From: Ferruginibacter sp.
GTDB lineage: Bacteria; Bacteroidota; Bacteroidia; Chitinophagales; Chitinophagaceae
Direction: 5' to 3'
Length of the DNA: 61,117 nt
NCBI GenBank assembly: GCA_025352695.1
Contig: JANXSK010000101.1
Coordinates: 1 to 61,117, forward strand
A program made the translations under genes and the position numbers. The notes below the pieces were generated by a model. The model saw only the letters and a program-made list of their open reading frames with translations. It ran no database searches and was not told the origin of the DNA. Within the stretch, counting starts at the first letter, position 1; each line of letters starts with the position of its first letter. Below are positions 1-9,593 of the stretch, piece after piece.

Positions 1-1
1 A

Positions 2-568
2 GTATTTTACGGCTACACATTGCCGTTAGGCTTTGATTATGGCGGCCCTTTATTCTTTTCACAATATTCATTTTTAGGATTGAATCCACATGGTTTAAAA
101 GATGAGTATGCAGATTACTGGGAACAAAATAAAAATCATACTCTTATCAATCATGCTTATTGTATAGACAACCCCAAAGCATTTAAAGGATATGGAGAAA
201 AATGCTGGGGTCTTACTGCTTCTGATACCTATAATGGATACAATGCATTCTCCCCTACCAATGATGAAGGTACTATTACACCAACTGCAGCTTTAAGTGC
301 ATTCCCCTACACACCTGAGTTTTCAATGAAAGCGTTAAAGCATTTTTATTATGATCTGGGTGATAAAATATGGAGTCCATATGGTTTTGTAGATGCTTTT
401 AATGAAACTAAAAACTGGTATGCACAAAGCCATTTGGCCATAGACCAGGGGCCTATTATCGTAATGATAGAAAATTATCGTAGCGGTTTACTGTGGAAAT
501 TATTTATGAGCTGCCCTGAAATACACAAGGGGTTAAACAAATTAGGATTTACTCTTCCCAACAATTAA
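2..568 (+). CDS. GH144-type endo-beta-1,2-glucanase (glycoamylase-like family), 5' part missing
   Basis: This is the C-terminal part of a glycoamylase-like protein (Pfam Glycoamylase/GH144 type), a family whose Chitinophaga member hydrolyses beta-1,2-glucan. The frame is open from the window edge, so the true start lies upstream. Visible family motifs are YGGPLFFSQYSFLG, NHTLINHAYC, GYGEKCWGLTASD and the C-terminal IDQGPIIVMIENYRSGL, which closes the (alpha/alpha)6 barrel. The protein is probably periplasmic or surface-exposed, but the signal peptide is outside the window. A decayed paralogue lies at 6050-7134, and a GT2 synthase and a GH3 beta-glucosidase follow. Family assignment is confident; beta-1,2-glucan as the substrate is inferred. 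Confidence 0.85.
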   Translation, partial: VFYGYTLPLGFDYGGPLFFSQYSFLGLNPHGLKDEYADYWEQNKNHTLINHAYCIDNPKAFKGYGEKCWGLTASDTYNGYNAFSPTNDEGTITPTAALSAFPYTPEFSMKALKHFYYDLGDKIWSPYGFVDAFNETKNWYAQSHLAIDQGPIIVMIENYRSGLLWKLFMSCPEIHKGLNKLGFTLPNN

Positions 569-671
569 ATAACTTTTTAAAAAGGGCGCACAACTATTTA
601 GATAAAAGGGTACTAACAATTTTTTAAAATATAGGTTTTAATATATTTTATCGGTATTGTAATAATTTAGT

Positions 672-2111
672 ATGAATATATTCGTTAAGGGTATATTCAG
701 AGAAATAAATTTCAAAGCTTTTGGGATTAACTTTACTAAATTGAATAAGATACAAGTTAAAAATATACATTTAAAAAGATTTCTATGTAGGTTGCTATTA
801 GGTTGTATTGCTTTATTAGTAGTATTAACAGCACTTTTTTATATTACCTCTGGGCCTAAAAATACTAACAACTTTATTGGACCCCGAAGCGTTACCATCC
901 AGTATAAAAATGGCCAGTATAGTTTTTATAAAAATGGTAAACCATTTCTTGTAAAAGGAGGTGCAGGTTATACTTATGTAAAAGAAATGGCTGCATGTGG
1001 TGGTAATACAATTATTTGTTGGGATACTGCTAAAATAGAAAATGCGCTAAAAGAAGCCGAGCAATATCATGTATCGGTTATTATTGGTTTAGATGTACCT
1101 GGCGGCCATGAAATTGAATTTTACAACGATCAAGAAAAGGTAACTGCATTATATAAAGCCTATTCTAACCTAATTCTCCGGTATAAAAATCATTCATCAT
1201 TATTGGCATGGTGCCTTGGCAACGAATTATCAATGCCTTATTCTTTAACCCCTTCACCATTTTACAAATCTTACAATGGTTTATTGAGTATGATGCATAA
1301 TAATGATCCGCATCATCCTGTAGCTACTTCTACTATAAATATTCCAAAAAGACAAATTATTAATATGAAATGGCGAATACCGGCATTGGATTTCATTTGT
1401 ATTAATACTTATAATAGCCTTAAATCATTACCGCAAGAACTTAATAAAATTAAAATGTTTTGGGATGGTCCTTATCTCGTGGGAGAATGGGCACCGGCTG
1501 GAGGATGGGAAGCGAATGTAACTGCCTGGGATGCACCGATAGAGAATACAAGTACCAAAAAGGCGCAACAATACTATGAGTTCTATACTAAATATATGCC
1601 ATTGAAAGATCCCAGGTTTTTAGGTTCACTGGTATTTTATTGGGGAGGTAGCAGGCAGGAGTACACACCCACCTGGTACGGTATATTTAATGAAAAAGGT
1701 TTTTCAACAGAAATAAAAGAAACGATGTATGATTGCTGGAAAGATACAATTACCAGCCATGTTGCCCCAAAACTGCAACAAATGTTAATCGACAAACTTG
1801 GTGCAAAGGATAACATTATTGTAAGTCCGGGTAGCCAACACAATGCATCCGTACTATTAGGTACAATGCATACTGGAGATACCTTAAAATACCACTGGGA
1901 AATTTTAAAAGAAGACTGGCAGCATTGGGGACGAACATGGAATAATTTTAAAAAGCCACAACAAGAACAAGGATTGCTATTTGATAGCACCTTGCAAAAT
2001 ACCAGTTTTAAAGCGCCCTTAAAAGAAGGGCCTTACAGGGTATTGCTTACTGTTTATAATTCAAAAGGGTATTGTGCAACAGCCAACGTACCAATTTATG
2101 TAATTGAATAA
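672..2111 (+). CDS. Membrane-anchored GH2/GH5-like (clan A) glycoside hydrolase
   Basis: The protein has 479 residues with one membrane segment at about residues 38-60, so the catalytic part should face the periplasm. The TIM barrel carries both clan GH-A glutamates: the acid/base in LGNEL (E185) and the likely nucleophile in VGEWAP (E272). A beta-rich C-terminal domain of about 100 residues (from about 370) follows. The stop overlaps the next gene's start by one base (TAATG), so it is translationally coupled to the GT2 synthase at 2111. This suggests a role in trimming or transferring the polysaccharide that the synthase makes. The substrate is unknown. The third domain of the neighbouring synthase looks like a degenerate relative of this barrel. 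Confidence 0.75.
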   Translation: MNIFVKGIFREINFKAFGINFTKLNKIQVKNIHLKRFLCRLLLGCIALLVVLTALFYITSGPKNTNNFIGPRSVTIQYKNGQYSFYKNGKPFLVKGGAGYTYVKEMAACGGNTIICWDTAKIENALKEAEQYHVSVIIGLDVPGGHEIEFYNDQEKVTALYKAYSNLILRYKNHSSLLAWCLGNELSMPYSLTPSPFYKSYNGLLSMMHNNDPHHPVATSTINIPKRQIINMKWRIPALDFICINTYNSLKSLPQELNKIKMFWDGPYLVGEWAPAGGWEANVTAWDAPIENTSTKKAQQYYEFYTKYMPLKDPRFLGSLVFYWGGSRQEYTPTWYGIFNEKGFSTEIKETMYDCWKDTITSHVAPKLQQMLIDKLGAKDNIIVSPGSQHNASVLLGTMHTGDTLKYHWEILKEDWQHWGRTWNNFKKPQQEQGLLFDSTLQNTSFKAPLKEGPYRVLLTVYNSKGYCATANVPIYVIE

Positions 2112-5100
2112 TGAAATTTAACCCAACACCAATACAATCACCTTCTGCAAAAGAAAAGGTAGCACTTAGGTTGATGATATTCATCGGTGTAATATCTATT
2201 GCATTTTTTTTATACAATATGTTCAAAAGAAGTAATATTAGTTATTATCCTTTGTACATTTTGCTGATGTTAACACTGGTGTATTATAGCCTTAAATACC
2301 TGCATGAATGGTATCATTATTTTACTATAGGGACATATAAAAAACCGGTATCAGCAAAAAAATATACAGTAGATGTTTTAACTACCTATTGTGCCGGCGA
2401 ACCTTTTGATATGCTAGAAGAAACACTGATAGCTATTCAAAATATTACCTATCCACATACTGCCTGGTGTTGTGATGAGGCAGATGATCCTAAAGTAAAG
2501 CAATTGTGTATACAGTTAAGTGTAAGACATGTAACCAGAACAGTTAAAAAAGATGCCAAAGCTGGTAATATCAACAATGCCTTGCAACAAGCTTCCGGCG
2601 AACTGTGCCTTGTGCTTGATCCAGACCATATACCGGCACCTAATTTTTTAGATGAGGTGGTAGCTTATTTTGAGGATGATTCTATTGGTTTTGTACAAGT
2701 AGTACAAGCCTATTATAACCAGTCAGAAAGCCTGGTAGCCAAAGGAGCCGCACAACAAACTTATCAGTTTTACGGCCCCATGATGATGGCCATGCATAGC
2801 TATGGCACGGTACAGGCAATAGGGGCTAATTGTACTTTTAGAAGAGCCGCACTCGATTCTATCGGTGGCCATGCCAGTGGATTATCTGAAGATATGCATA
2901 CAGCAATGCAATTGCATGCAAAGGGCTGGCAATCGCTTTATGTACCTGTTATACTTACTAGGGGATTGGTACCTGCAACCATGTCATCTTATTACAAACA
3001 ACAATTAAAATGGAGCCGGGGCACGTGGGAGCTATTGATTACAAGCTATCCAATGCTGTTTAATAAATTCACCTGGCGTCAAAAAATACATTACGGCACA
3101 TTACCTTTTCATTATCTCTGCGGACTTATTTTTTTTATTAATTTTTTAATTCCAGTTGTTTCTTTATTTACAGGCTATATCCCTTTAAAAATGGATGTGG
3201 TTAGTTTTTCTTTGGCGGTTTTTCCTTTTTTTGCCATGGTTATCCTTATCAGGCATTATGTTCAAAAATGGGTAGCAGAAGAGTCGGATAGAGGCTTTCA
3301 TTTAATAGGAGGTATCTTGCAAATTGGTACTTGGTGGATACATTCCGTTGGATTTTTTTATACTATACTTCGTAAAAAAGTACCCTATATCCCTACTCCA
3401 AAAAATGACAATGATCCCTTACCATTTTTGCTTAATCTGCCCAATATATTGGTAGCTGTAATATCGTTGATTGCAATTATATACGGCCTTTGGTATGACT
3501 ATACGCCCTACACTATTTTTATGGTTTTTTTGGCTGCGTTACAAATTTTTTTTATGGTATTTATTTTATCCATTTCAGGATATACCAGCAAAACCAGTAA
3601 GATTAATACTTTAGCACTCCGACTTAGACAAAATACTGCACTCATTGAAAGAACACATGGATTTTTAAGAAGTTATTCAATACCTCTTTCAATTGTAGTA
3701 ATTGTTTTATTTACATTTGGCTTTTGGAAACAACAACAGTTATCTACTTATTTACCAAAGCCATTACCGGGATTGCAGGTTTTTTATAAAGGGTTACATC
3801 AATCGGCCAATGCCGGATCTGCTTTATTACAACAAAATATTTCAATCGCTGAAGAAAGAAATGACATTGCAATAATTTCTTTTGAAATACCCTGGGGTGA
3901 AGGAGAAAATAACAAGTTAGATTTAGCCAGTCTGCAAAAAGTTTATAGCCTCAACGCCATCCCATTACTGCTATTGAATGCCTGGCAAAAAGATAGCGCC
4001 TCTGCTGTTGCAAAAGATACCGCAGTAGTGCGCCACATTAGAGAAGGTAAATATGATACGATTCTTTTGTCTTTTGCTACACAAATCGCTCAATTAGATA
4101 AACCAATTTTTTTGCAGTTTAGTACAGCTGCTGTTCAAAATAAATTTCCGCTATTGGCTTATGATAATTCCAGACCCGAAGATTTTATAGCATCCTGGCG
4201 GTATGTGCACCAGTTGTTTAATAAGGCAGGTGCAGCAAAAGTTATTTGGATATGGACTCCCCGTAACACTACTTCAGTAAATACTTTTTTTCCGGGAAAA
4301 AATTATGTAGACTGGCTTGGTATAAACCTAGCCGAAATAAATACAATTGCCAATAACTATAGTTTTGATACTATTTACCGTCCTTTTCACGAGATGCCAT
4401 TTTTAAAAGCAGGGTTACCAGTAATAATTACAGCAGCCCCAGAGTATGCCGTTAATAATAAAAAATGGTGGAATGAAGCCTGGCAAACAATTGATACCGC
4501 TTTTACCGAAATTAAATCAGTGATGGTTGCTGCTACTGATAACAAATTAAGACAGTTAGGTAATAATCTACCAGCTAGAGAAGCTATAAACAATGTAATG
4601 GCAAATGCACCCATTGGTAGCATGGCAAATAATTTACAGGTGGGTATATTGCCTAAGGCGATAAAAGAAAATCAATTATACCAATTACCTGTTAACACTA
4701 AAAATATTATTTATGATAAAGGATTCTATTGGTTTAGAAACAGGCACACCTTAAATTTAAAAACACTTGAAGCTGATGTAGCAGCAATGAAACAACTTGG
4801 TATCAATACCGTAGAAAGAACAATGCCTGGTTTTTATGATAAAAATTTAAGCAAAGTATTGATAGCAAATGGAATAAACCTGATTCCCCGTTTTTCGTTG
4901 TTGGGTAATCCAGAAATGGTGGCTGATGAGGCACTAATGAAAAGGACAAAAAACAAAATACTGACCGTTATAAAAAATAATCTGTCTACAAAAAACATAA
5001 TTGCATGGAACCTTGGATCGGATGTATTGTTTAGTCTTGCTAACCAAACCTACAAACCAGATTTTTTTTATTACCAGCAAATATATGTAAAATGGCTAGC

Positions 5101-5800
5101 AGATGTTTGTAGTCAAATTCGATTACTTGATACAGTAAGACCAATAATAATTGACCTGCATTGGGACATGAATGGCCGCAATCGTTTTCGCTATTATAAA
5201 GCACATGTACCACAAATTAACTGTTACATGTTGGAGGCAGATGTAAAATATGTGGAATGTTTAAAAGAGCCACTAGAAGAAGGCATGGCCTGGGGAGCAG
5301 TACCCGTAGAACTTTGGCCACTTATACCTGCCATCAATAAATCTGGCACCATACCTGCCTGGCAGGATATTGAAAATACAGACTTCATAACTTTAGACGG
5401 TTTGGTAGACATGCAGGGTAGAAAAAAAGAATCGTACAATAAAGTGGCAACTGCCTGGTCAAACCAGCCAGCGAATAAATCTGCTATACCAGACATTAAA
5501 ATTTTAAGACCAGCTAAAACTACCTACGAAAACACTCAGCTTAAATACCATATTTTATATAAAAATGGCAATACCCAATGGAATCTTTATAAAGAGTCCC
5601 CAAAAGATATTCGCTTTGAATGGTACCTGGTAAGAATTGATCAGTATGACAATACTATGTTTATTAAAAAGGTAGGAGATGGTACATATCTTGAATTAGA
5701 TATACCAATGGAGCCGCAATATTACAAGCTTTATATTGAAGCCATCAAAGGGCAGGAAGTAAAGATGGTGAACGCTACATTAAATACGCCGCTTGAATAA
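2111..5800 (+). CDS. GT2 polysaccharide synthase (BcsA-like) fused to two glycosidase-like domains
   Basis: The protein has 1229 residues. Two N-terminal membrane helices are followed by a GT2 domain with DPDHI (D170, D172), the SED acceptor motif (D261) and a QxxKWxRGTW version of the QxxRW motif (Q297-W301-R303). More membrane helices follow at about 340-500, with another near 525-540. The rest is extracytoplasmic. A GH26-like part (about 555-840) shows RPEDFIASWRYVHQLF and YVDWLGINLAE. A GH2/GH5-like barrel (about 870-1130) and a beta-rich tail follow. Both barrels appear to lack catalytic residues: the second has LGSD (S970-D971) where active members have GNE. They may bind or guide the nascent glucan. 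The gene is coupled to the hydrolase upstream. The product is unknown; a beta-glucan is a guess. Confidence 0.75.
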   Translation: MKFNPTPIQSPSAKEKVALRLMIFIGVISIAFFLYNMFKRSNISYYPLYILLMLTLVYYSLKYLHEWYHYFTIGTYKKPVSAKKYTVDVLTTYCAGEPFDMLEETLIAIQNITYPHTAWCCDEADDPKVKQLCIQLSVRHVTRTVKKDAKAGNINNALQQASGELCLVLDPDHIPAPNFLDEVVAYFEDDSIGFVQVVQAYYNQSESLVAKGAAQQTYQFYGPMMMAMHSYGTVQAIGANCTFRRAALDSIGGHASGLSEDMHTAMQLHAKGWQSLYVPVILTRGLVPATMSSYYKQQLKWSRGTWELLITSYPMLFNKFTWRQKIHYGTLPFHYLCGLIFFINFLIPVVSLFTGYIPLKMDVVSFSLAVFPFFAMVILIRHYVQKWVAEESDRGFHLIGGILQIGTWWIHSVGFFYTILRKKVPYIPTPKNDNDPLPFLLNLPNILVAVISLIAIIYGLWYDYTPYTIFMVFLAALQIFFMVFILSISGYTSKTSKINTLALRLRQNTALIERTHGFLRSYSIPLSIVVIVLFTFGFWKQQQLSTYLPKPLPGLQVFYKGLHQSANAGSALLQQNISIAEERNDIAIISFEIPWGEGENNKLDLASLQKVYSLNAIPLLLLNAWQKDSASAVAKDTAVVRHIREGKYDTILLSFATQIAQLDKPIFLQFSTAAVQNKFPLLAYDNSRPEDFIASWRYVHQLFNKAGAAKVIWIWTPRNTTSVNTFFPGKNYVDWLGINLAEINTIANNYSFDTIYRPFHEMPFLKAGLPVIITAAPEYAVNNKKWWNEAWQTIDTAFTEIKSVMVAATDNKLRQLGNNLPAREAINNVMANAPIGSMANNLQVGILPKAIKENQLYQLPVNTKNIIYDKGFYWFRNRHTLNLKTLEADVAAMKQLGINTVERTMPGFYDKNLSKVLIANGINLIPRFSLLGNPEMVADEALMKRTKNKILTVIKNNLSTKNIIAWNLGSDVLFSLANQTYKPDFFYYQQIYVKWLADVCSQIRLLDTVRPIIIDLHWDMNGRNRFRYYKAHVPQINCYMLEADVKYVECLKEPLEEGMAWGAVPVELWPLIPAINKSGTIPAWQDIENTDFITLDGLVDMQGRKKESYNKVATAWSNQPANKSAIPDIKILRPAKTTYENTQLKYHILYKNGNTQWNLYKESPKDIRFEWYLVRIDQYDNTMFIKKVGDGTYLELDIPMEPQYYKLYIEAIKGQEVKMVNATLNTPLE

Positions 5801-6049
5801 TCATATTGTGAATAGTCTATAAGTTTATTCATGTCATTATTAATGGCAGGCACAATCGTTTTTTTTAATTCTATCTAAGATCAAAAATAAATACCTTTAG
5901 TAACGATTCGTAATTAAAAATGGTAATCCATATTTTAAAATTTCATTCCTCTCAAAAAATAAATTCATAACAATAGCAGGTAAATAAGATTCGAAAAATA
6001 TAACCTGCCATTAAAAATAAAAACTTCAGTAAATTTTATATTTATTGCT

Positions 6050-7134
6050 TTGCCCAAAAAATCAATTTCACTACTCTCTTTATTATGCCTTAGTAGTTGC
6101 CTCTTTGCTCAAAAAATTAATTTTAAAGATGGTTATTCAAACAACATTAATCCAATTGGAATTGTAAAAAACATTAATGATAATACTTTGCTCGAAATAG
6201 TACAGGGGCAAACCTTTCGATATTTCTGGCACTATGCACATCCTGTTAGCGGGCTCGCAAGGGAAAGAGATGTGGCAATAAAGGCGCAATTTTACTAGAA
6301 TTTTTTCAACGAAGCCTGGGATGAACCCAATCTAAGTCAGAATATATTTGGGGTCGGAAGATTGCGCTATTGGTGGCACTGGCATGGGGATTCTTTCTAC
6401 TGTGGTAGCAGTAAACCGTGGTTGGATAGAAAGAGATACCCAGTAAAAAGACTAATAAAAATTGCTGACTTTTTATTAAAAGCAGATTGCTATCATGGGA
6501 ACTATCCACATTTTATGAATGGTACATCAGGTAAAACGGTACCATTTGGCAAGCTGGATGATGGTGCCGCTATTGTAGAAACCTTTTACCTCATGATGGG
6601 ATTTTTTTATTTTTTGAGTAATATACTTTCATAAGTATCAACCCTAACAACCTAACCGATAGCCTTGGTATTAATTATTTTGAACAGGCACAAAACCATA
6701 CACTCATCAATCGGGCATATTGCATTAAAAATCCTAAAAAATCTAAAGGCTATGGAAAAAACAGCTCGGGTCTTACTGCAGGCGATAGTTACAAAGGGTA
6801 TGTAGCCCACTGTCCCGAAGTTGATCTTGGTGTAATACAACCTACGGAAGCATTGTCTTCTATGCCCTTCACACCTGCGTATAGTATGCAGGCGCTTAAA
6901 TATTTTTATTATGATATCGGTAATAAATTATGGAACGATTATGGTTTTGCAGACTGCTTTAGAGAAACACATAACTGGTATACAAAAAGCCATTTACCGA
7001 TTGATCAGGGACCAGTTATTGTGCTGATTGAAAATTACCGCACAGGGTTAATAAGGAATTTATCTATTAAAATATCCGACGTGCAAAATGGATTAAAAAA
7101 ATTAGGATTTAAAAGTAAACAGGTAAAAGAATAA
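6050..7134 (+). pseudogene. Decayed GH144-type glucanase paralogue
   Basis: Family-typical pieces lie in several frames. A signal peptide and the N-terminus, including QTFRYFWHYAHPVSGLARER, run to a stop at 6298. A piece with GGTGMGILSTVVAVNRGWIER (written here in parts: GGTGMGILS, then VVAVNRGWIER) starts near 6380 and ends at a stop near 6445. A third piece (KIADFLLKADCYHGNYPHFMNG) runs to 6634. A last piece, open from about 6634 to 7134, has NHTLINRAYC, MQALKYFYYDIG and IDQGPVIVLIENYRTG. The central part of the barrel, roughly 150 residues by comparison with relatives, is missing between the third and last pieces. It resembles the gene at 2-568, so it is probably a duplicated copy that was lost. 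Confidence 0.85.
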
Positions 7135-7338
7135 GTTGCAATTGGTATTTTAAAAAATTCTTTTTAATGGGTATAAAAATGAGATTATGAATTTATTTCA
7201 ATAGAAATTTTAACTGTGTAAAATAGTTATGTTTTGCAACACTAAATTGAAGCTTTAAAGAATTTTTAAAATTCCTTTGCATAAGTTGAGTAATTTTAAA
7301 ATAGATACTGATAATATATTAAAATAAAAAAATGTCTT

Positions 7339-7773
7339 ATGAGCCGATTCCTATCTCCCATTTCAATTAATACTAAAGCAACCATTGGTATACTTAGAAT
7401 TATTATCGGTGTAATGATGGTCTATCATGGCTGGGAAGTTTTCAGTATTGCACAAATAAAGGAATATGCACAATGGGATATTTTTAAAAATAGCAGCTCC
7501 CCATTAATAATACCCTACATCGGTAAATCTGCTGAACTAATAAGTGGTTTGCTGTTACTGTTAGGATTGTTTACAAGGGTGGGTGCAATTATATTAATAG
7601 GCACAATGGCTTTCATAACTTTCTGGGTTGGTAACGGTATCATTTGGTATGGCGATCAGTATCCATTTATGTTTTTGTTATTTGGAGTATTGTTCTTTTT
7701 TGTAGGCCCGGGTAAATGGAGCCTAGATCATATTGTGTTTAAGCCAAAATCTAAATACACTTCCTACAAATAA
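7339..7773 (+). CDS. DoxX family membrane protein
   Basis: A 144-residue protein with four predicted membrane helices. The family pattern is visible: an N-terminal helix ending in VYHGWEVF, then KSAELISGLLLLLGLFTRVGA in the second helix region, and a C-terminal GPGKWSLDH motif. DoxX proteins are small inner-membrane proteins linked in some bacteria to terminal oxidase or thiol-stress functions; the role here is unknown. It is intact although it lies between two pseudogenes, and its stop is two bases from the start of the next (decayed) gene. Confidence 0.85.
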   Translation: MSRFLSPISINTKATIGILRIIIGVMMVYHGWEVFSIAQIKEYAQWDIFKNSSSPLIIPYIGKSAELISGLLLLLGLFTRVGAIILIGTMAFITFWVGNGIIWYGDQYPFMFLLFGVLFFFVGPGKWSLDHIVFKPKSKYTSYK

Positions 7774-7775
7774 TT

Positions 7776-8891
7776 ATGTTATCAACTTTAGTATTTCAAT
7801 TTAACATCGTTGCAGCACTCCGTTCAAAAGTATTGCTACAATGTGGCATTGGCTGGATGGCTGCAGGGTACTACGCACAGGCACAGTATAAGCAACAAAC
7901 CTACTGTAATCCTTTTAATATCGACTACGGTTATACGCCAATACCAAACTTTAGTGAATGGGGCGGGCATCGTGCTACTGCCGATCCGGTAATTTTAACT
8001 TATAAAGGAGATTACTATTTGTTTAGCACTAACCAATGGGGCTATTGGTGGAGCAGCGATATACTTAACTGGAAATTTATTTCCAAAAAATTTCTTCGCC
8101 TCTGGAATCGGGGGATATATGATGAATTGTGTGCGCCCGTTGTAGGAATTATTGGTAATACAATGGTTTTATTCGGCTCAACCTACACAAGGAATTTTAC
8201 CATCTGGATGTTATTAAACTACAAAAAGCCTGTAATCGTTTCGTCTACACTTGCCAGTTATTACGCCAACAAATCGGTTGACGAAAATATGAAAACCTAC
8301 TGGAGTGCTGCCAGCAGTAACAAAGGAGAATTTATACAAACCGATCTTGGCAGTGTGTTAACATTAAATGGGGTGCAAATAAATTATGCAGACCAGGATG
8401 TAGACAGTTCTTATTTAGGTAAGTCACTAGGTGTATTTTATCAATATAAATTATACTATACAATTGACGGGAAAAATTGGAATAGTTTAACTGATAAAAG
8501 CAATAATAAAATGGATGTACCACACGAATATCTTGAACTGGGAAAACCATTGCAGGCAAGATTTGTAAAATTGGAAAATGTACACATGCCTACTGGTAAA
8601 TTCGTCATAAGCGGTTTGTTAATTTTTGGAAATGGAGGTGGGATAAAACCAACAGTAGTTGAAAATTTTATTGTGTTAAGAACAGAAAAAGATAAACAAA
8701 GCGCTTAAATAAAATAGAAGCCGGTAAACAATGCCTACGCTTATAATATTTATTATGGAACTGATCCACAAAAATTATATACTTGCATGATGGTGCATGA
8801 TTTTAACGAGTATTGGTTAAAAAAAATGGACAACCGAAAGGTATATTTTGCCATTGAAGCTATCAATAAAAATGGAGTATCACAAAAATGA
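7776..8891 (+). pseudogene. Decayed GH43-like glycosidase with discoidin (F5/8C) and FN3-like domains
   Basis: The first open part (7776-8708) holds an N-terminal GH43-like beta-propeller piece with ADPVILTYKGDYYLFSTNQWG and YDELCAPVVG. After TIWM at about 8211 it jumps directly to an F5/8 type C domain (PVIVSSTLASYYANKSVDEN, then QARFVKLENVHM). Most of the propeller is therefore missing, with the frame kept. The frame then meets TAA at 8706 and TAG at 8715, yet remains recognisable in the same frame to the TGA at 8889-8891 as an FN3-like tail (AYAYNIYYGTDP, then VYFAIEAINKNGVSQK). Both stops fall where FN3-like tails of this type would be expected to have tryptophan. It is very unlikely to be active as a glycosidase. 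Confidence 0.75.
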
Positions 8892-8915
8892 ACTATTTTA
8901 AAAGTAGAATAAATT

Positions 8916-9578
8916 ATGAAAAATAAAATTGTAATACTGTGTAGCCTATTTTTATCTACAATTGTATTTGTAAAAGCTCAAGCACCTTTTTACAGTGATA
9001 TCCAAAACTTTAAAAAGCAAGACAGTGCAAATTTTCCTGCAAAGCATACTATCCTGCTTGTGGGTAGTTCTTCCTTTACAAAATGGACTGATGTACAAGA
9101 TTATTTTCCTACTTATCCAATTATTAACAGAGGTTTTGGCGGATCTTCGTTGCTGGATGTAATACGGTATGCCAATGATATTATCTTCCCTTATCAACCG
9201 AAGCAAATTGTAATTTATTGTGGCGAGAATGACTTAGCCGCGGCTGATACTTCTATTTCTGGAAAAATTGTGTTTGAACGATTTAAGCAATTATTTGTCT
9301 TGATAAGGAAACAACTTCCGAAGGTTAATATTGCCTATGTTTCTATGAAGCCAAGCCCAAGCCGGGAAAAGTTATTGCCTAAAATGATTGCAGGAAATTT
9401 GCTTATAAAAAATTACCTGAGCAAACAAAAGAAAACTGTATTTATAAATGTGTTTAATAAAATGTTTAATAAAGATGGTACTATTATAAAAGATATTTTT
9501 ATTAAAGATAACTTACACATGAATGCCAAAGGGTATGTCATTTGGCAAAAAATAATAGCTCCTTATTTACTTAAATAA
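8916..9578 (+). CDS. Secreted SGNH/GDSL-family hydrolase
   Basis: A 220-residue protein with an N-terminal signal peptide ending near residue 21 (FVKAQA). The SGNH blocks are visible: VGSSSF with the likely nucleophilic serine (block I), RGFGGSSLLD (block II), CGENDLA (block III) and DNLHMNAKGY with the Asp/His pair (block V). Such enzymes are esterases that often remove acetyl or other ester groups from carbohydrates. Its place between glycosidase genes suggests deacylation of a polysaccharide in the periplasm. It ends 15 bases before the GH3 gene and is probably cotranscribed with it. The exact substrate cannot be read from the sequence. Confidence 0.85.
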   Translation: MKNKIVILCSLFLSTIVFVKAQAPFYSDIQNFKKQDSANFPAKHTILLVGSSSFTKWTDVQDYFPTYPIINRGFGGSSLLDVIRYANDIIFPYQPKQIVIYCGENDLAAADTSISGKIVFERFKQLFVLIRKQLPKVNIAYVSMKPSPSREKLLPKMIAGNLLIKNYLSKQKKTVFINVFNKMFNKDGTIIKDIFIKDNLHMNAKGYVIWQKIIAPYLLK

Positions 9579-9593
9579 TAAAAATATTCTAAA

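Noticed and set aside
1637..1990. Reverse-strand frame within the GH2-like gene
   Set aside because: It lies wholly inside a well-supported gene and has no family motif. The same applies to the many other antisense frames across the window.
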